DNA of 64,000 nucleotides. It comes from Hippopus hippopus (lineage: Eukaryota > Mollusca > Bivalvia > Cardiida > Cardiidae). The stretch is from NCBI GenBank assembly GCA_946811185.2, contig OX328105.1, forward strand, positions 48,484,845-48,548,844. The letters run 5' to 3'. Position 1 is the first letter of the stretch. The number at the start of each line of letters is the position of its first letter. Positions 10,963 through 23,600 of this stretch are shown here, piece by piece. The notes beneath the pieces were generated by a model. The model did no database searches. It saw only the letters and a program-made list of their open reading frames with translations, and was not told the origin of the DNA. The position numbers and the translations under genes were made by a program.

Positions 10963-11670
10963 ACCCAATGACAAAATTTTAGACTGGTATGAATCGAACG
11001 CACTTGCAGAGGACAAATTAAACTAGACTCAATTTATGAGGTAACCAGCATTTTCTCCTTTTCCCATAATGTTTCCAAAAGCCATTTCTGTTAGGGTCAT
11101 TAAAACTTGGTACTGGGTGGTGAACGGGTTCACTATTTACCCAATGGCAAATTTTTGTTTAACTTGTCCAGACAACAAATATTATTTGATTAAAATGAAG
11201 ATATTTGTCTGTGATAAGGTAGAAAACACTTAGGGAAAGGAGAAAATGCTGGTTACCGGTATTTTCTCCTATTTTCACAATGATTTCGAAAGCTTTCTTT
11301 CTTGGGGTTGTTAAAACTCAGGATCTTACAGTAAAGGGTTTACATGAATTGATCTACAGTTGCAGATAGAATACCTCTTTTTCTTTTAACAACAGACATT
11401 GCAGGGGCATATTGAGATTTATCTTTCTAGTTCTCTTGATCATAAAACATTCTGATTTCTTGCTTGATGTGATAAAATACTAATAATCTTAAGTCTATAC
11501 CAGATTACACAATGTTAGACTCGGCCAAACAGGAAGCATAAGCAGACAATGAATTCATTGTGGTTCAAAAGATGGAATTTGTCACTGAAAGGGTAGAAAA
11601 TATTGTGGGAAAAAGAGAAAATGCTGTTTACAAGAATTTTGTTTAACGCCTTTTAAATTTCTCAGAATCA
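10963..11670. repeat. Three diverged family A MITEs
   Basis: Copies at about 10963-11135, 11141-11342 and 11500-11670. The middle copy keeps a hairpin at 11233-11288; the first has only one hairpin arm, and the third breaks off after the first arm at AGAAAATGCTGTTTAC. The 260 bases before them (10705-10962) hold nothing I can identify. Confidence 0.7.
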
Positions 11671-11681
11671 TAAAATCAGAA

Positions 11682-14061
11682 TGAAAAGAGGCCCCTGAGG
11701 GCCTGAAATCGCTCTGCTGGCAATGATTTTGCTTTTTTGCTAGCATACATTATGAGTTCATGATGCAGAAAGGAAAAAACACAAAAAGCACAAAAATGTC
11801 TTCTTGCAACTGGGCTTGAACCCAGTAAGACAGCATAAGTAGGCATGGTGAATTGAACAGTGAAAAAAAATGAAGTGCAATTTCTGAAAACTAATTGTTT
11901 GGAATCTAGCCAAATTTGATATGGTTTCAGTACGCCTTGTACTAGACAATCCTAGCAAATTTCAAAGCAAAGTGACTAATAATGTGGACTTTGTTGAGTA
12001 AGTGATACTAAGTCATCAAATGGCTGCTTTTCCTGAATGGTTTACTAGATTTTCTTCACTTTTAATAAAGTTCAATCCCTTGATGAATCAAATAATCTTT
12101 TCAAGTTTCAAAAGAATTTGATCAACACTAAGGACTTCACTGCCTAAACAAGAAATGGAAATTTTCAACAATGAATGGCTACTTTCCCCATACTGATTGT
12201 CAGATTTTTTTCAAAATCAACAGGATTCAAGCTGTTTAAGATACAAAGCAACTGTTAAAGTTTCATTAAAATCCGACCACAAATGCTGACCTCATCGCGT
12301 AAACATGAAACGGAAATTTTCAACCTTAAATGGCTATTTTTCCCATACTGTCAGGGCTTCCCCTGCAAGTTTTAATTTTTGTGCCATCAAATTCGCCAAC
12401 TCATAAAAATTGGGGCCAGTAGGAGCCAACTGAGGTAGCCACATAGTACATTAGACACTTCAGTTTATTGGCCCCATGTTAAAGCTACTAAATCCATTGC
12501 TCAGTTGTACATGCTTACTTATGTTCCTTTTTCCCCCAAGGGTTATCAAGGTTGTGAGCTGCAGGGACATAGAAGTTGTATTTGAACAGAAATACAGCGC
12601 TGTAATTCTATAACTGCCAATCTGTTAGAATTCCTTCAGTTTTAATGAAATTAAAGAGGCAATTTGGAATTGTATTGTAAAAGGTTAATACATGTATATC
12701 ATTTCTTTTTATCTGAAAAAATACTACAGGTTACATTTGTTAAAAGGTCCGTTTATTCTGGTCTTTTCTCTCTGTATGAGTGTCCTATACCTTCTCTGAC
12801 ACTTGTTCCAGTGCTATCACTGTAAGACAAAGTGGCCTACAAAGTGCAACCCCCCCCCCCCGGCCATCATTCAGCATTTTCATTTCATAAAATCACCCGA
12901 GTTTCTTCCTCATTATTAGACAGGTATTTTGGCACTCACTTATAGTTTTATAAATACATTTGTGTAAATTTATTGTTTGAAGTCATTATCAAAGCTATAA
13001 AGACAGTCTGAAGAGCTTCTGATCGGACAACGTCAAACTGACATGTTGTGTCATGAGTTTTCACGTTTTTTCGACGATCCATTTTTCATGTCGATTAATT
13101 TACAGAAAAGTTTTTCCGCATTATTTGATATAAAATTTTTGTTACGGCTTGCAACTAACTTCAAAATCTGTCATTTTTACGCTAGATAAGCAGATCGATA
13201 ACATTATCACGTTTTTCATTAATGACATCGTTAAATACACACAATAAAATGCTAGCCAGTGAGAGGACGCTGACCAGGCAAGGCATAATCAAGGCGTGGC
13301 TTTAGAAATCATGGGCAGTGACTAAATCTTGTGTCTGATGTCTGATTGGTTCGCAGTAGATAGTGTGTGGAAAATTCTGTGGGCTCAACGGGGCGTGGCG
13401 AAATCGATATTTGATTGATTAGCATTGCGTGGTGTGTATGCAAGTATTGTGTGCAATTAGACATAACCGTTAATGAATGCTAGCTTGATTAGGTGTGATA
13501 AACAGTAACGCGGGCTTCCTTTACACTTGATACAAGATGTCAGAGTTAAGATCTTTTAATGATTGTTTATAGACATTTGCTTGTCGCCAGTACATTCTCC
13601 AGTGCTTCATTTTTGGTGCCAATTTTACTTAATTTTCGCATTTGGCGCCACTGGCGATCGACAGCGGGAGCCCTGACTGTTTGTCGGATTTTTTTTCAAA
13701 ATCAATAGGGTTAAAGCTATTGATGAGATAAACAAACTGTGAAATTTTGACAAAAATCTGACTACAAATGCGGCTTTATTATGTAAACACGAAATGGAAA
13801 TTTTCAACTTGAAACGGCTACTTTTCCCACCAGGGATTTTTTTCAAAATCAATAGGAATTGATTTTTTTCAAAATCAATAGGAATGAAGCTATTGTTAAG
13901 ATAAACAAACTGTGCAAGTTTCACGAAAACCTGACCACAAATGCAGACCTTACTGTGTAAACAAGAAAAAGACCAACGGACGGACAGACAGATAGACGGA
14001 TGGACGACAGAAACCACGCCATGACATAAGCTCTGCTGGCTTTCAGCCAGTAGAGCTAAAA
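11682..14061 (+). mobile_element. Third Helitron-like element, split by an inserted transposon
   Basis: Begins with AGAGGCCCCTGAGGGCCTG, the same kind of 5' palindrome as family E. Ends with the hairpin CTGGCTTTCAGCCAG and TAGAGCTAA. The inside has repeated segments (AACATGAAACGGAAATTTTC and relatives near 12150, 12305, 13785) and a run of GGAC/AGAC before the 3' end. It is interrupted at 12352-13675 by another element. Without that insertion it is about 1.06 kb. Confidence 0.6.
12352..13675. mobile_element. Non-autonomous element with CAGGGCT inverted ends
   Basis: A 1324-bp insert inside the Helitron-like element. Ends are imperfect inverted repeats: CAGGGCTTCCCCTGC on the left and CAGCGGGAGCCCTG on the right. 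ACTGT flanks both sides (12347-12351 and 13676-13680), and removing one copy restores the host-repeat sequence CCCATACTGTTTGTC. The CAGGG terminus is reminiscent of hAT elements, but 5 bp is shorter than the usual 8-bp hAT duplication, so the superfamily is uncertain. No transposase frame is present. Confidence 0.7.
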
Positions 14062-14099
14062 AAAACGCAATCATTAATCAATATTTAACCCCATTAAAA

Positions 14100-14300
14100 C
14101 CTTTCACAATGATAATTGCTTTTATGGCCAGTGTCAATCAAGATCAGACTTCACAAAACATGCAGCCTGATCTTTAATCAATACTGTCTGCTTTGCTGAA
14201 ACACTACAGACAATAGGCAGCCATAAAATTGCAATTATCTTGGTGTCATTCTAGAATGAAAATGTCCATTGGGTCTATTTGCTGCTTTAGAGGTTCATTT
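14100..14300. repeat. Family G MITE
   Basis: Hairpin GATCAGACTTCACAAAACAT against ATGCAGCCTGATCTTTAATC at about 14128-14180, followed by the TTTTATTTCTGGAGTGAAAAT-like arm typical of larger family G copies. Confidence 0.55.
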
Positions 14301-14321
14301 TTAATGTGCATGTGCTTTCAA

Positions 14322-14327
14322 TTTATT
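14322..14327 (-). promoter_or_regulatory. Candidate LIPE polyadenylation signal
   Basis: AATAAA on the minus strand, about 127 bases past the LIPE stop codon. It is the first canonical hexamer I see downstream. Transcript ends cannot be confirmed from sequence. Confidence 0.35.
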
Positions 14328-14453
14328 TGAATCTAACATTTTGTAGTCTGGTTAAAATTTATACATAAATACTGATACAATAATGTCTACATTAAAACAT
14401 GTAACATTTTCATTATCATTTTATCCTTACATTTTGACCATCACAGGCACATC

Positions 14454-14657
14454 TTAGGTAGCACCATCATTCAGCACTTTCATAATTTTCTCGAGGCACA
14501 GACTTGCCGCTTTCTTTGCTTCGACACTTGTATCGGACAGACTGAGGAATCCATGAGGTAAATGATCCACTATACTAAGGTCGACGTTTTTACCTAGTTT
14601 GGAAAGCTTCTTTGCAAACATGATTGAATCATCCAGCAGTGGGTCAAAATGGCAAGC
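14454..14657 (-). CDS. LIPE: LIPE exon 11 (catalytic Asp and His, stop)
   Basis: 204 bases including TAA at 14454-14456; acceptor ATATGTTTACAG. Codes [18 protein letters not shown] with the catalytic Asp 982, and [12 protein letters not shown] with the catalytic His 1012, then an amphipathic helix to the C-terminus. The continuous frame extending upstream to 14717 crosses the acceptor into a MITE and is not coding there. Confidence 0.95.
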   Translation of the reverse strand, partial: ACHFDPLLDDSIMFAKKLSKLGKNVDLSIVDHLPHGFLSLSDTSVEAKKAASLCLEKIMKVLNDGAT

Positions 14658-17600
14658 CTGTAAACATATAAAACACCCATCACTAACTGGTTTCCAAACA
14701 ATCCTGAGCTTTAACAACCCTGAGAAAGAAGGCTTTTGAAAACATTACAAGAAAAGCATGTAATTCAGTACTTTTTAGACACCACAGTCAAATGAGTATG
14801 TGAGCTGTTGCTGCACTGAAATAATTTTGAAAGTGGCATAAAACACCATTCAATAAACTTTAAATTGTAGGTAGTGAGTAATAAGAAAAGCTTATATTAG
14901 TAGATTCAGAATGATTAACTCTTTCCCAGTTAGCAACTAATTTTGAGGTCTAGGCAACAGAGACTTTGGAAAACATGCTGACAAATCTAGAAATTGCTCA
15001 CTGTGAGCAATTTCTAGATTTGCCACCATGTTTTCTTTAAATTCTCTACATTAAATGTTTTTCTCACATAAATTCAAATATCTCATGACACATATGAATA
15101 TTAATAGTCAGTATTGAGTTATTAAAACTTAGTACTGGTAAAATTATTATCTACAACAAGAGCACTTACTATCATGTAAATATCAGGTAACCCCTGCAGC
15201 AGGTCATCTGGTGCCAGGATTGGAGACATGTAGAAATTCTTAACTATGGGCAGTTCTCTGAACAGCTTTATAGGACTCTGGGCTATCTTTCTCTGAACTG
15301 GAAACCGCTTTGGTGTAAAGGACCTTGACCCTGGTGGTAACTGAGGAGAGAGAGGTGTCCTGAACACTGGTGAAGGTAAAATACTGGAAGAGTTGCCATC
15401 TGGGTAACTAAGTGGAAAATTAAGTGACATTGACCTGCGTTGAAACCTATCAGTGGCTGGTGGTGCATATTTGTTTCTTGATAACTCATTAATAAAGGAA
15501 TCTTCCTCTTGGCTCTCTATAAAACTGACTGTATCTTTGTTTGCTTCGAGGTCAGGATTGCTTTGAGCTTGTCTTGTCGATGATCCATTCCATGTCTCAT
15601 TCTTTATATGTAAAGACTTTTTCCCAAAGTCCACCTTCTTGTCCAAATTATTCTGTGTATTATCAGATCTTGATTCCTCATTCCCTGATATTTCAGTCAG
15701 ATCTTCTATAGAGTGACAGGATAGCCTATCCATATCAGACCTTCCTTCAACAGTCATAAATCTTCTGCCTTGTTCACTAATAATATCTTTACAAACAGCA
15801 TAACCATCTTTGGTGTTGTTAAATTCATTGTCTGTTTGAGACCCAATAGCTACATCATCAACAGTAATAGTTACATGAGAATCAAGCTGTTTTAATGCCT
15901 CTTCCAGGGTTTCTTGTTGTGTGTTATCTCGTTCATGTTTAATATCATTTCCAATGTCAAATATCACAGTCTGGTTCTGGTTTTCTACTGATTTGATTTG
16001 TGTCATATCTTTCTGACTAGAGACTCCTGGATAGACTGATAGACTAGTAACTTGATCTTGAACACTCTGAGATCCTTGTTGTGAACTGACAGTATCAGTT
16101 TCATGTAATTCAGTTCTGTTTGTATCACCTACTATGGCCATATCCAAGGCAGCACCACCGGTTTTCTCTGAGGTTTCTGGTTCCATTTCAGTATCATCAT
16201 CACCATTGACATCATTGTCCCTGCCGCATTCATCCATATGTCTAGTCTCAGATCTTTCAAATTCTTTGTCTATCACAGTTACTTTACCCTTGTAGTGAGC
16301 AGAATCTTCCAGCAGATCTTCAGTTTCACAAACAACAAACTCATTGTCGAGATTTTCTATGCTTTGGCAAGATCCACTAATTTCCCTTGACAGGTACAAG
16401 CCTGTACTGGGCACGCCTAACAACTTCCTGTCAGGTACCGCACCCTCATTGTTGTCTGTCTTGGATTCTGTCTGCAGTTTCTTTGTGATTTCAGCACCAA
16501 CAGAGTCCTTTATGACATCGTCTGAATCAACCACCTCCCAGGACTCATATTTTCCAGGATTACAGAAGATTGGTTTTGCTAAGGCACTTGACAGTTTGTC
16601 AGCTATGCCAGCATAAGCTGTTTGAAACATAATAGTATAAAAGAATAGTAAAAATATATGAGCCATGTTCTGTGAAAAGGGGGCTTAATGCATCTGTGAA
16701 AAGTATTGACCCAGGTCAGCCTGCGCAGTCCGCGCAGGCTGACCTGGGCCGAAACTTTTCACTATCGGTCAATTTTCTGTATGTCCAAGGACCAATCTAC
16801 CTCATGATGAAGTCATTTGTAACAAAAAGTGGATATTATGCATCCATAAGTATGTGATAGCTTGCTCTGTACTATGGATTACGGAGATGCATTAAGCCCC
16901 CTTTTACCGGAGCATGGCACATATATTTGAAAAAATGTGTAAACAGTAAATGAAAGCAAAACCAAAAAAAAAGTATTGAATGTAAAATCAACCCCTTAAC
17001 CAAACAATTCAATGTTTTTATAACACTGGGGATGAAGGCTTTGAAAAACATCAAGCAAAAAAGGAGAAAATGTTGATAAACAGCATATTACCCTTTTCCT
17101 ACAGTGTTTTCAACCCTTTCAAAGACAAATGCCACTTTTTGAGTCATGATTGAATTCTGCAAATAGTTCCTATACTGATGAATCAAAATTTTTGACTCTG
17201 AAACTTTAATACTTTAGCATGCTGGGCACAGCTGATTTGCCATCTGTGTGATACAAGATGTTTGTCTGGTATTTAAACCTTTTACCACAAGACAAAATTT
17301 TAGACCAGTCCAAACTCAAAGCATATGCAGATGTCAAATTAAAAGTGGCTAAAATTGTGGAATGTGTCTGTGACAGAGTAGAAAACATTTTGGGAAAAAG
17401 AAAAAATACTGGTTACCAGCATTTTCTCTTTTTCCTTTCTCTGTTTTCAAAAGTCTTCTTTCTCAGGTCGTTAAAAGTCTGTGAGGTAGAGGGCTAACTT
17501 ATTTTTTTAAGTAATTCAGTAATACAAGGGCAGTCAGTGCACCTATCTGTGTATTCCTTTAGCTTCTATATCCAGTTCTATACAGACCACCCTTTCCAGG

Positions 17601-20600
17601 CCATCAGTTGCTTTTAACTCTTTATAAAAATTTTGACATGTCTAACTTGAAAGCATTAGCAGATGAAATAAAAGGGACTCAAAGATTGAATTTTGTTGTA
17701 GAAGGGTCGAAAACATTGTGGGGAAAAAGTAGAAAATGCTGGTAACTAGCACTTTCTGCTTTCCCACAATGCTCCCAAAGCCTTCTTCTTCAAAGTTGTT
17801 ACAACTTTGGATTGTGTGTTAATGGGTGAAACACAATCACACCAAAACTATTTCAGTACAGAGAGAAGAATAAATGTTATTGCAACAACTTCATGAATCT
17901 TAGAAAAAGGTGTTTTGGCCAAGTTGGAATTGGAACTCAGAACACCTGCAGCAGTATCCACCAATCACTCTAACATCAACACTTCTGAACAATTGAAGTG
18001 CCTTTCACAGCTCAGTTTGCCTTTGCAGCCAATGTAGACCAAGATCAGACTGTGCAAGATGTGCAGTCTGATCTATAATCTACACTATCCGCTTTGTTAA
18101 GAATTTCTAGACAAAAGCAATCTTGAAATTTCATTTACTTGGGTCTTATTTCTTAGACTGAAAATATCTATTAGGCATATTTGACTCTATAAGGGTTAAT
18201 TCTAAGATTAGACATCTGATTGGCTGACAGATTTGTCTCAGCCAATCAGTATAGCCAGTTTTTAAACCTTACATTAGAAATGAATGTAGAATGGTTGGTG
18301 AATATTTATTTCAGGATAACAAGCGCTTTGTGTTATCACCATCTTATCATGTCTCTGTCACTTAACCCTTTACCAGACGACAAAATTTTAGCCTTGTCCA
18401 AATTGAAAGCATTTTCAGAGGACAATTTCACTGTGGCTCGAATGGTGCAATTTTTCTTTCATAGGGTTGAAAACATTGTAGGAAAAGAAGAAAATGTTGG
18501 TTTTCAGCATTTTTCTCCTTTTCCCACAATGTTTTCAAAAGGTCTCTTTCCCAGGGTCATTAAAAGTCGGCATTGTGTGGTAAAGGGTTAAGGCTAGACC
18601 ATACTGGGTATGTCTGTTTGTGAGAAAATGTAGCATAAACAGTATGAGAACTGCAGTATTTTTGTCTTTTCTACTGAATGAATCAGTCCAATGCTTTATT
18701 TACTCTCTTGCAAGCAACAAAATTTTGGACTTGTCCAAATTCAAAGCAACTGAAAATGACAAATCAAATGTGACTCAAATGTTGAAATTTTGATTTAAAA
18801 AGGTTAGAAACATAATTGAATTTGGAGAAAATGCTGTTTACCAAAAACTTATGTTAGTATTGACTAAACTACAAAATTTTGGTCTTATCCAAATTAGAAT
18901 GCATTTGAATATGACAAATTAAATTTAGCTCAAATGATGGGATTTGTGTCTGAAAGAGAAGAAAACATTGTGGGGAAAAAGGAGAGAATGCTGGTTATGA
19001 GCAATTTCTCCTTTTTCCACAATGTTTTCAAAAGCCCTGTCTATCAGGGTTGTTAAAACTTGGTATTGTTTGGTAAAGGGCTAATACCAACCTGCCAAGC
19101 CGAGGCCCAGCAGCTTAGTCAGTAGCGCACAGAACTTGAGAACAGGAGGTCGCTGGTTTGATCCCTGGCTAGGCCTATTTCTTTCCGAGGATTGATGGTA
19201 CTCATTGCTGTTTTGATGATGGTTATTTGGGAAAGCACCAGTGGCATGGAAAGAATATTGAGTGGAGTACTGGTAAAAAGAAACACCAATAAAGCATGGA
19301 TAGGTGCACTGACTGCCTCAACATAACTGAAATAATATTGCAAACGGCGTTAAAAACCATACAACTAATCAATCAACAAACCTGCCAAACATCTTGTAAG
19401 AATACCCACAGGTAACAGTGGATCTATCATTGCCATCAGTCTGGAGGGAGAGGGCGTATACTGTACCAACATAGCTGAGTAGGCAACCATTATACCATCT
19501 GGTATCCGAATTCCATAGGAAACGGCTCTGAGTGCAGTACTGATTACCAGATTTCCCCCAGCACTGTCACCTGCAAAACATACAGCCTCCCCAGTCCATC
19601 CTGTCAAAGAAAATATGTAAAGCAATCAAAGGATTTAGAGAAGCAATACTGAAAATGGAGAAATTGCTAATTAGCTGTTGCTGCAGCAGCCACAAAGTTT
19701 GGCAACAAGAAGAGGTGGTCACTAAAGTGGGCGAACAAAGAAGATGATTGTCATAACTAATTTCTCTATTTGTAACAGATTTTTTCAAGGGACAGTGACA
19801 GATATTAAAATAATGAAAAATGAATATGGATAAAACTTTTGTTCGTATTGTATGTATTGGGATTCAACAAAGTTGCAACAGCTTATCCATGTGTTTGCTG
19901 GCTTTCTTGGACAAAACTAAAAAATTACTATCACACAATTCTCTCAAATACCATGTACAATTTTTCTTTCCAACTTTTAGACAAAAGTATGTTTTTATGG
20001 GAGGTTCACTTGTTAAAGTTTTTCCCCAACAGTAAAATATTTAGATTTTACCCAAATTCAAAGTGGTAGCAGACTAGCATTCTAGACAATTTTAGTGTGG
20101 CTCAAATGATGAAACTTGTCCCTTCAAGGATGGAAAACAAATATTGGAAAAAGAGATTACCAAAATTTCCTTTGCCCAATATTTTTTATAGCCTTATTCT
20201 TCAGAGTTATTGCATGTACAACTCACAATTGTTTGGCCAAGGATAAAAAATATATCATTCAACACCAACATTTTGAATGTATACCTAAGAGTTCTGGATT
20301 TTTCAATGCCCAAGCGTATGCATAAAAACTCTCCTCTAAGGCTCTGGGAAATGGCTGTTCTGGAGCTAGAGAGTAATCCACCGACAGTATGGGCATCTTT
20401 AACTTCCGAGCCCACACACGCAAATAATTCTAAAAAGAAATAAATCTAATAAATTTATCATTGTTCAGCAAAACAGACTCATACTCTCTTCCGACTTCGC
20501 GATTGATAAACTAAATGGAAGAGGATACCAGACAATTGTATCACCCTTTACCAAATAATTCCTGTTTTAACAGCCTGAAGAAGACTGCTTTTGGAAATAT

Positions 20601-23600
20601 TGTGGGAAAAGAAAAATGCTGGTAACCCACATTTTCTCCTTTTTCCACAGAAGTTTCTACCCATTCGAAGCACATTTGATTTCAGGTCAGCAAATGCTTT
20701 CTTTATGGATAGAGACTTACATATCCTAATGCATCAACCAGAAATTGCTTGTATAGATGTCTAGGACTGTAAGAAATGGTAAGAACTTGACACCATGTTA
20801 ATGACTACAGTATTGTAGACAATCAACACTGTGATTCACTGTCTACTTTTTTACCAAAATATTCTGATCAACATAGCCTGGTATGTTCTAAAGGTGGTTG
20901 ACTTTTAACCAGACTGTTAAAAATTTAAGACTCATCCAAATTGAAAGCTTTTGGAGACGACACATTAAACATGGCTCAAATGACTTGATTTGTCTACGAA
21001 AGGGCATAAAACATAAAGAGAAAAGGAGCAAATGCTGGTGACCAGTATTTCTCTTTTTCCAGAGACCTTCTCAGCCAGGGTCATTTAACTCTTTACCACA
21101 CAATACCGACTATTATCGACCCTGAGAAAGAAAGCTTGTGAAAAAATTGTGGGAAAAGGAGAAAATGCTGGTAACCAGCATTTTCTCCTTTTCCCACAAT
21201 GTTTTCTACCATTCCCAAAACAAATTTGAATTTCTGAGTAACATTTATTTTGTCGTCTGCAGATGGTTTTAATTTTGACAAGCCTAAAATTTTGTCGTCT
21301 GGTAAAGAGTTAAACATGGAATTGAGTAGTAAAGGGTTACATCTGCAATGACATCAATCTTTTCTACTGTATCATGGTTCAAAGAATACTCCAGACCCAG
21401 CCCTTTTCTATATTTTTTTTTAAACATGACATTTTTCTACTCTTCAAATAGATCTCCTTTTTTGCCACAGTTTTTTTCCCTGGAAATAACTAAGTTTTGC
21501 CCTGTAGGATCTAGTGTTGTAAAACACTAAGTCTCTTTGCATATGCATAAGTGAAGAAAGTACTAGGTATGACAAAACTACGAAAAGTTCTGTGAACATG
21601 CTGTAACTTTTGATCACAAAAATTAATTTATATGAGAACAAAAAAATAATGGGTATTTGTGTTATAAAAGAGATTTACTTAGTACATGTTCAAGCACCTG
21701 TTATAAGTGGGCAAGGTCAACCTTGAAATTGCCCCTTAAAGGGGCCTAATTTCTATAACGAAAATGTCTACTGAGATTATTTGAGAGTCTAAGGATTGAA
21801 AATAAGTATGTTTAAATGAAACAATTCCTTTTCTAAATTGCAACAGGGGAAATTACTCACAAATAGTTGTCTCTCTTTGGCACATTTTTTTTTTAACATG
21901 TATTCATCTTTTAAACCTTCCTTAACTCTTAACCAGATGACAGAATTTCAGACTAATTTCAATCGAAGGCATTTGCAAATAAAACTTGGCTCAAATGGTC
22001 AAAATTGTCTATGAAAGGTCAAAAAAACATCTTGGGAAAAGGCTGTTTAACCAGCATTTTCTCCTTTTCCACAATGTTTTGAAAACTCTTCTTCCTTGGG
22101 ATAGTTAAAACTCGGAATTGCGTGGTAAAGGGTTATTCATATTTTGGAGGGATTTTTTCAAAGTTGTCTGCTGCAAATTTGTTTCCAGATCAAAACCTTC
22201 CCATAACAATCTCCTGTTTTAATGATCCTGGTAACCAGCATTTTCTTCTTTTCTCACATTTCAAGGAGAAATCATATCTTTTTTGAGAAGCATTAATTTT
22301 CTGTCTGCAGATGTTTTCAATTTTGACAAATCTAAAGTTTTGTTGTCTTGTAAAGAGTTAAAGATGCAATCTTACAGCCAGAGAGTAAACAAACACTGTT
22401 AAAACTTTACAGTGTGTAGAATCTAGATGTAAACGTAGATAAAAATCGATATAAGGTGTATGTCATAAAGAGACGCCGGGGATTTGTCTTCAGTTTAAAC
22501 TGGAAACTGTGGTTGTTATGTCTGTGGCTAGCTGCAATAGAATGAAATGCATTTTCTATCCGTCGTAATCTGTGCAACCTTGCAACCGTTAGGGGCAACA
22601 TTTGGTATGAAGGTACAAGAATGATTATAACTTCATAACATGAACATAAAATTGGTTACAAAACTGGATGAAAACAAGTAAAGATGCATCTTTAACCCTT
22701 TAACACACAAGCTCAAATTTTAACAACCTTGAGGAAGAAGGCTTTTTAAAACATTGTGGGAAAAGAGAAAATGCTGGTAACCAACATTTTCTCCTTTTTC
22801 CACAATGTTTTTCACTCTTTTACAGAAAAATATCATCAACTGCAACATATTGGATTTGTTGTCTGCACATGCTTTCAATTCAGACAAGTGTAAAATTTTG
22901 TTGTTTGGTAAAGAATTATCCCATCAACACTTAAACTGCTACAGTTACTATCAACATGCATGTCTAGCATGCATGTGCATCTAGCTTTTATTGAGTATCT
23001 TTAACCCTTTACCAAACAACAAAATTTTATACATGTCCAAACTGAAAGCATTTGCAGCTAACAAAATAAACGTGACTCAAAAATTTAAATTTGTATTTGG
23101 AAGAATAGAAAACATTATGGGAAACGGAGAAAATGCTGGTTACCAAGATTTTCTCCTTTTCCCATATGTTTTCAAAGTTCTTCCCTCCTCAAGGTTATTA
23201 AAACATGGGATTATTTGGTAAAGGGTGACATGTTTAGATATCCTCTGTAGATAATGCCTCTCAGTGCCAGAAGCAAAAAAAAAAATGGGGATTTTCAGGA
23301 CAGCATAAATCAAGATCAGAGTGCACAGAATTTTCAGCCTGATCTTTCATCTATAGTGTCCAAATGTTTAAAGAGTCCAGCCTATATGATGAAAGTCTCC
23401 CTTAGTGTCAGTGGATCATACCTTCAGCACTTGAAAGGGGTCAAGACTATATCAGCCGCGCTCTGTGAAAAGGGGGCTTAATGCATCTGCAAAAAGTTTC
23501 GACCCAGGTCAGCCTGCGCAGTCCGCGCAGGCTGACCTAGGCTGAAACTTTTCGCTATTGGTCGATTTTCTGCATGTCAAAGGATCAGTCTACCTCATGA

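Noticed and set aside
13625..14074. 149-codon minus-strand frame with a leader-like start
   Set aside because: It lies across the end of the CAGGGCT element and the antisense of a Helitron-like tandem region; duplicated peptide segments just mirror the DNA repeats.
14658..14717. Upstream extension of the exon 11 frame to an ATG at 14717
   Set aside because: The extra codons lie beyond a good acceptor and run into a family A fragment; they do not resemble HSL.
16618..16666. ATG at 16664 as the start of a separate 514-codon gene with a hydrophobic leader
   Set aside because: The leader codons are intron: the acceptor at 16618 joins exon 9 in phase and gives the conserved AYAG segment of HSL.
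18220..18591. 123-codon open frame
   Set aside because: More than half of it runs through a family A hairpin; the same peptide pattern recurs in other copies and shows no selection for coding.
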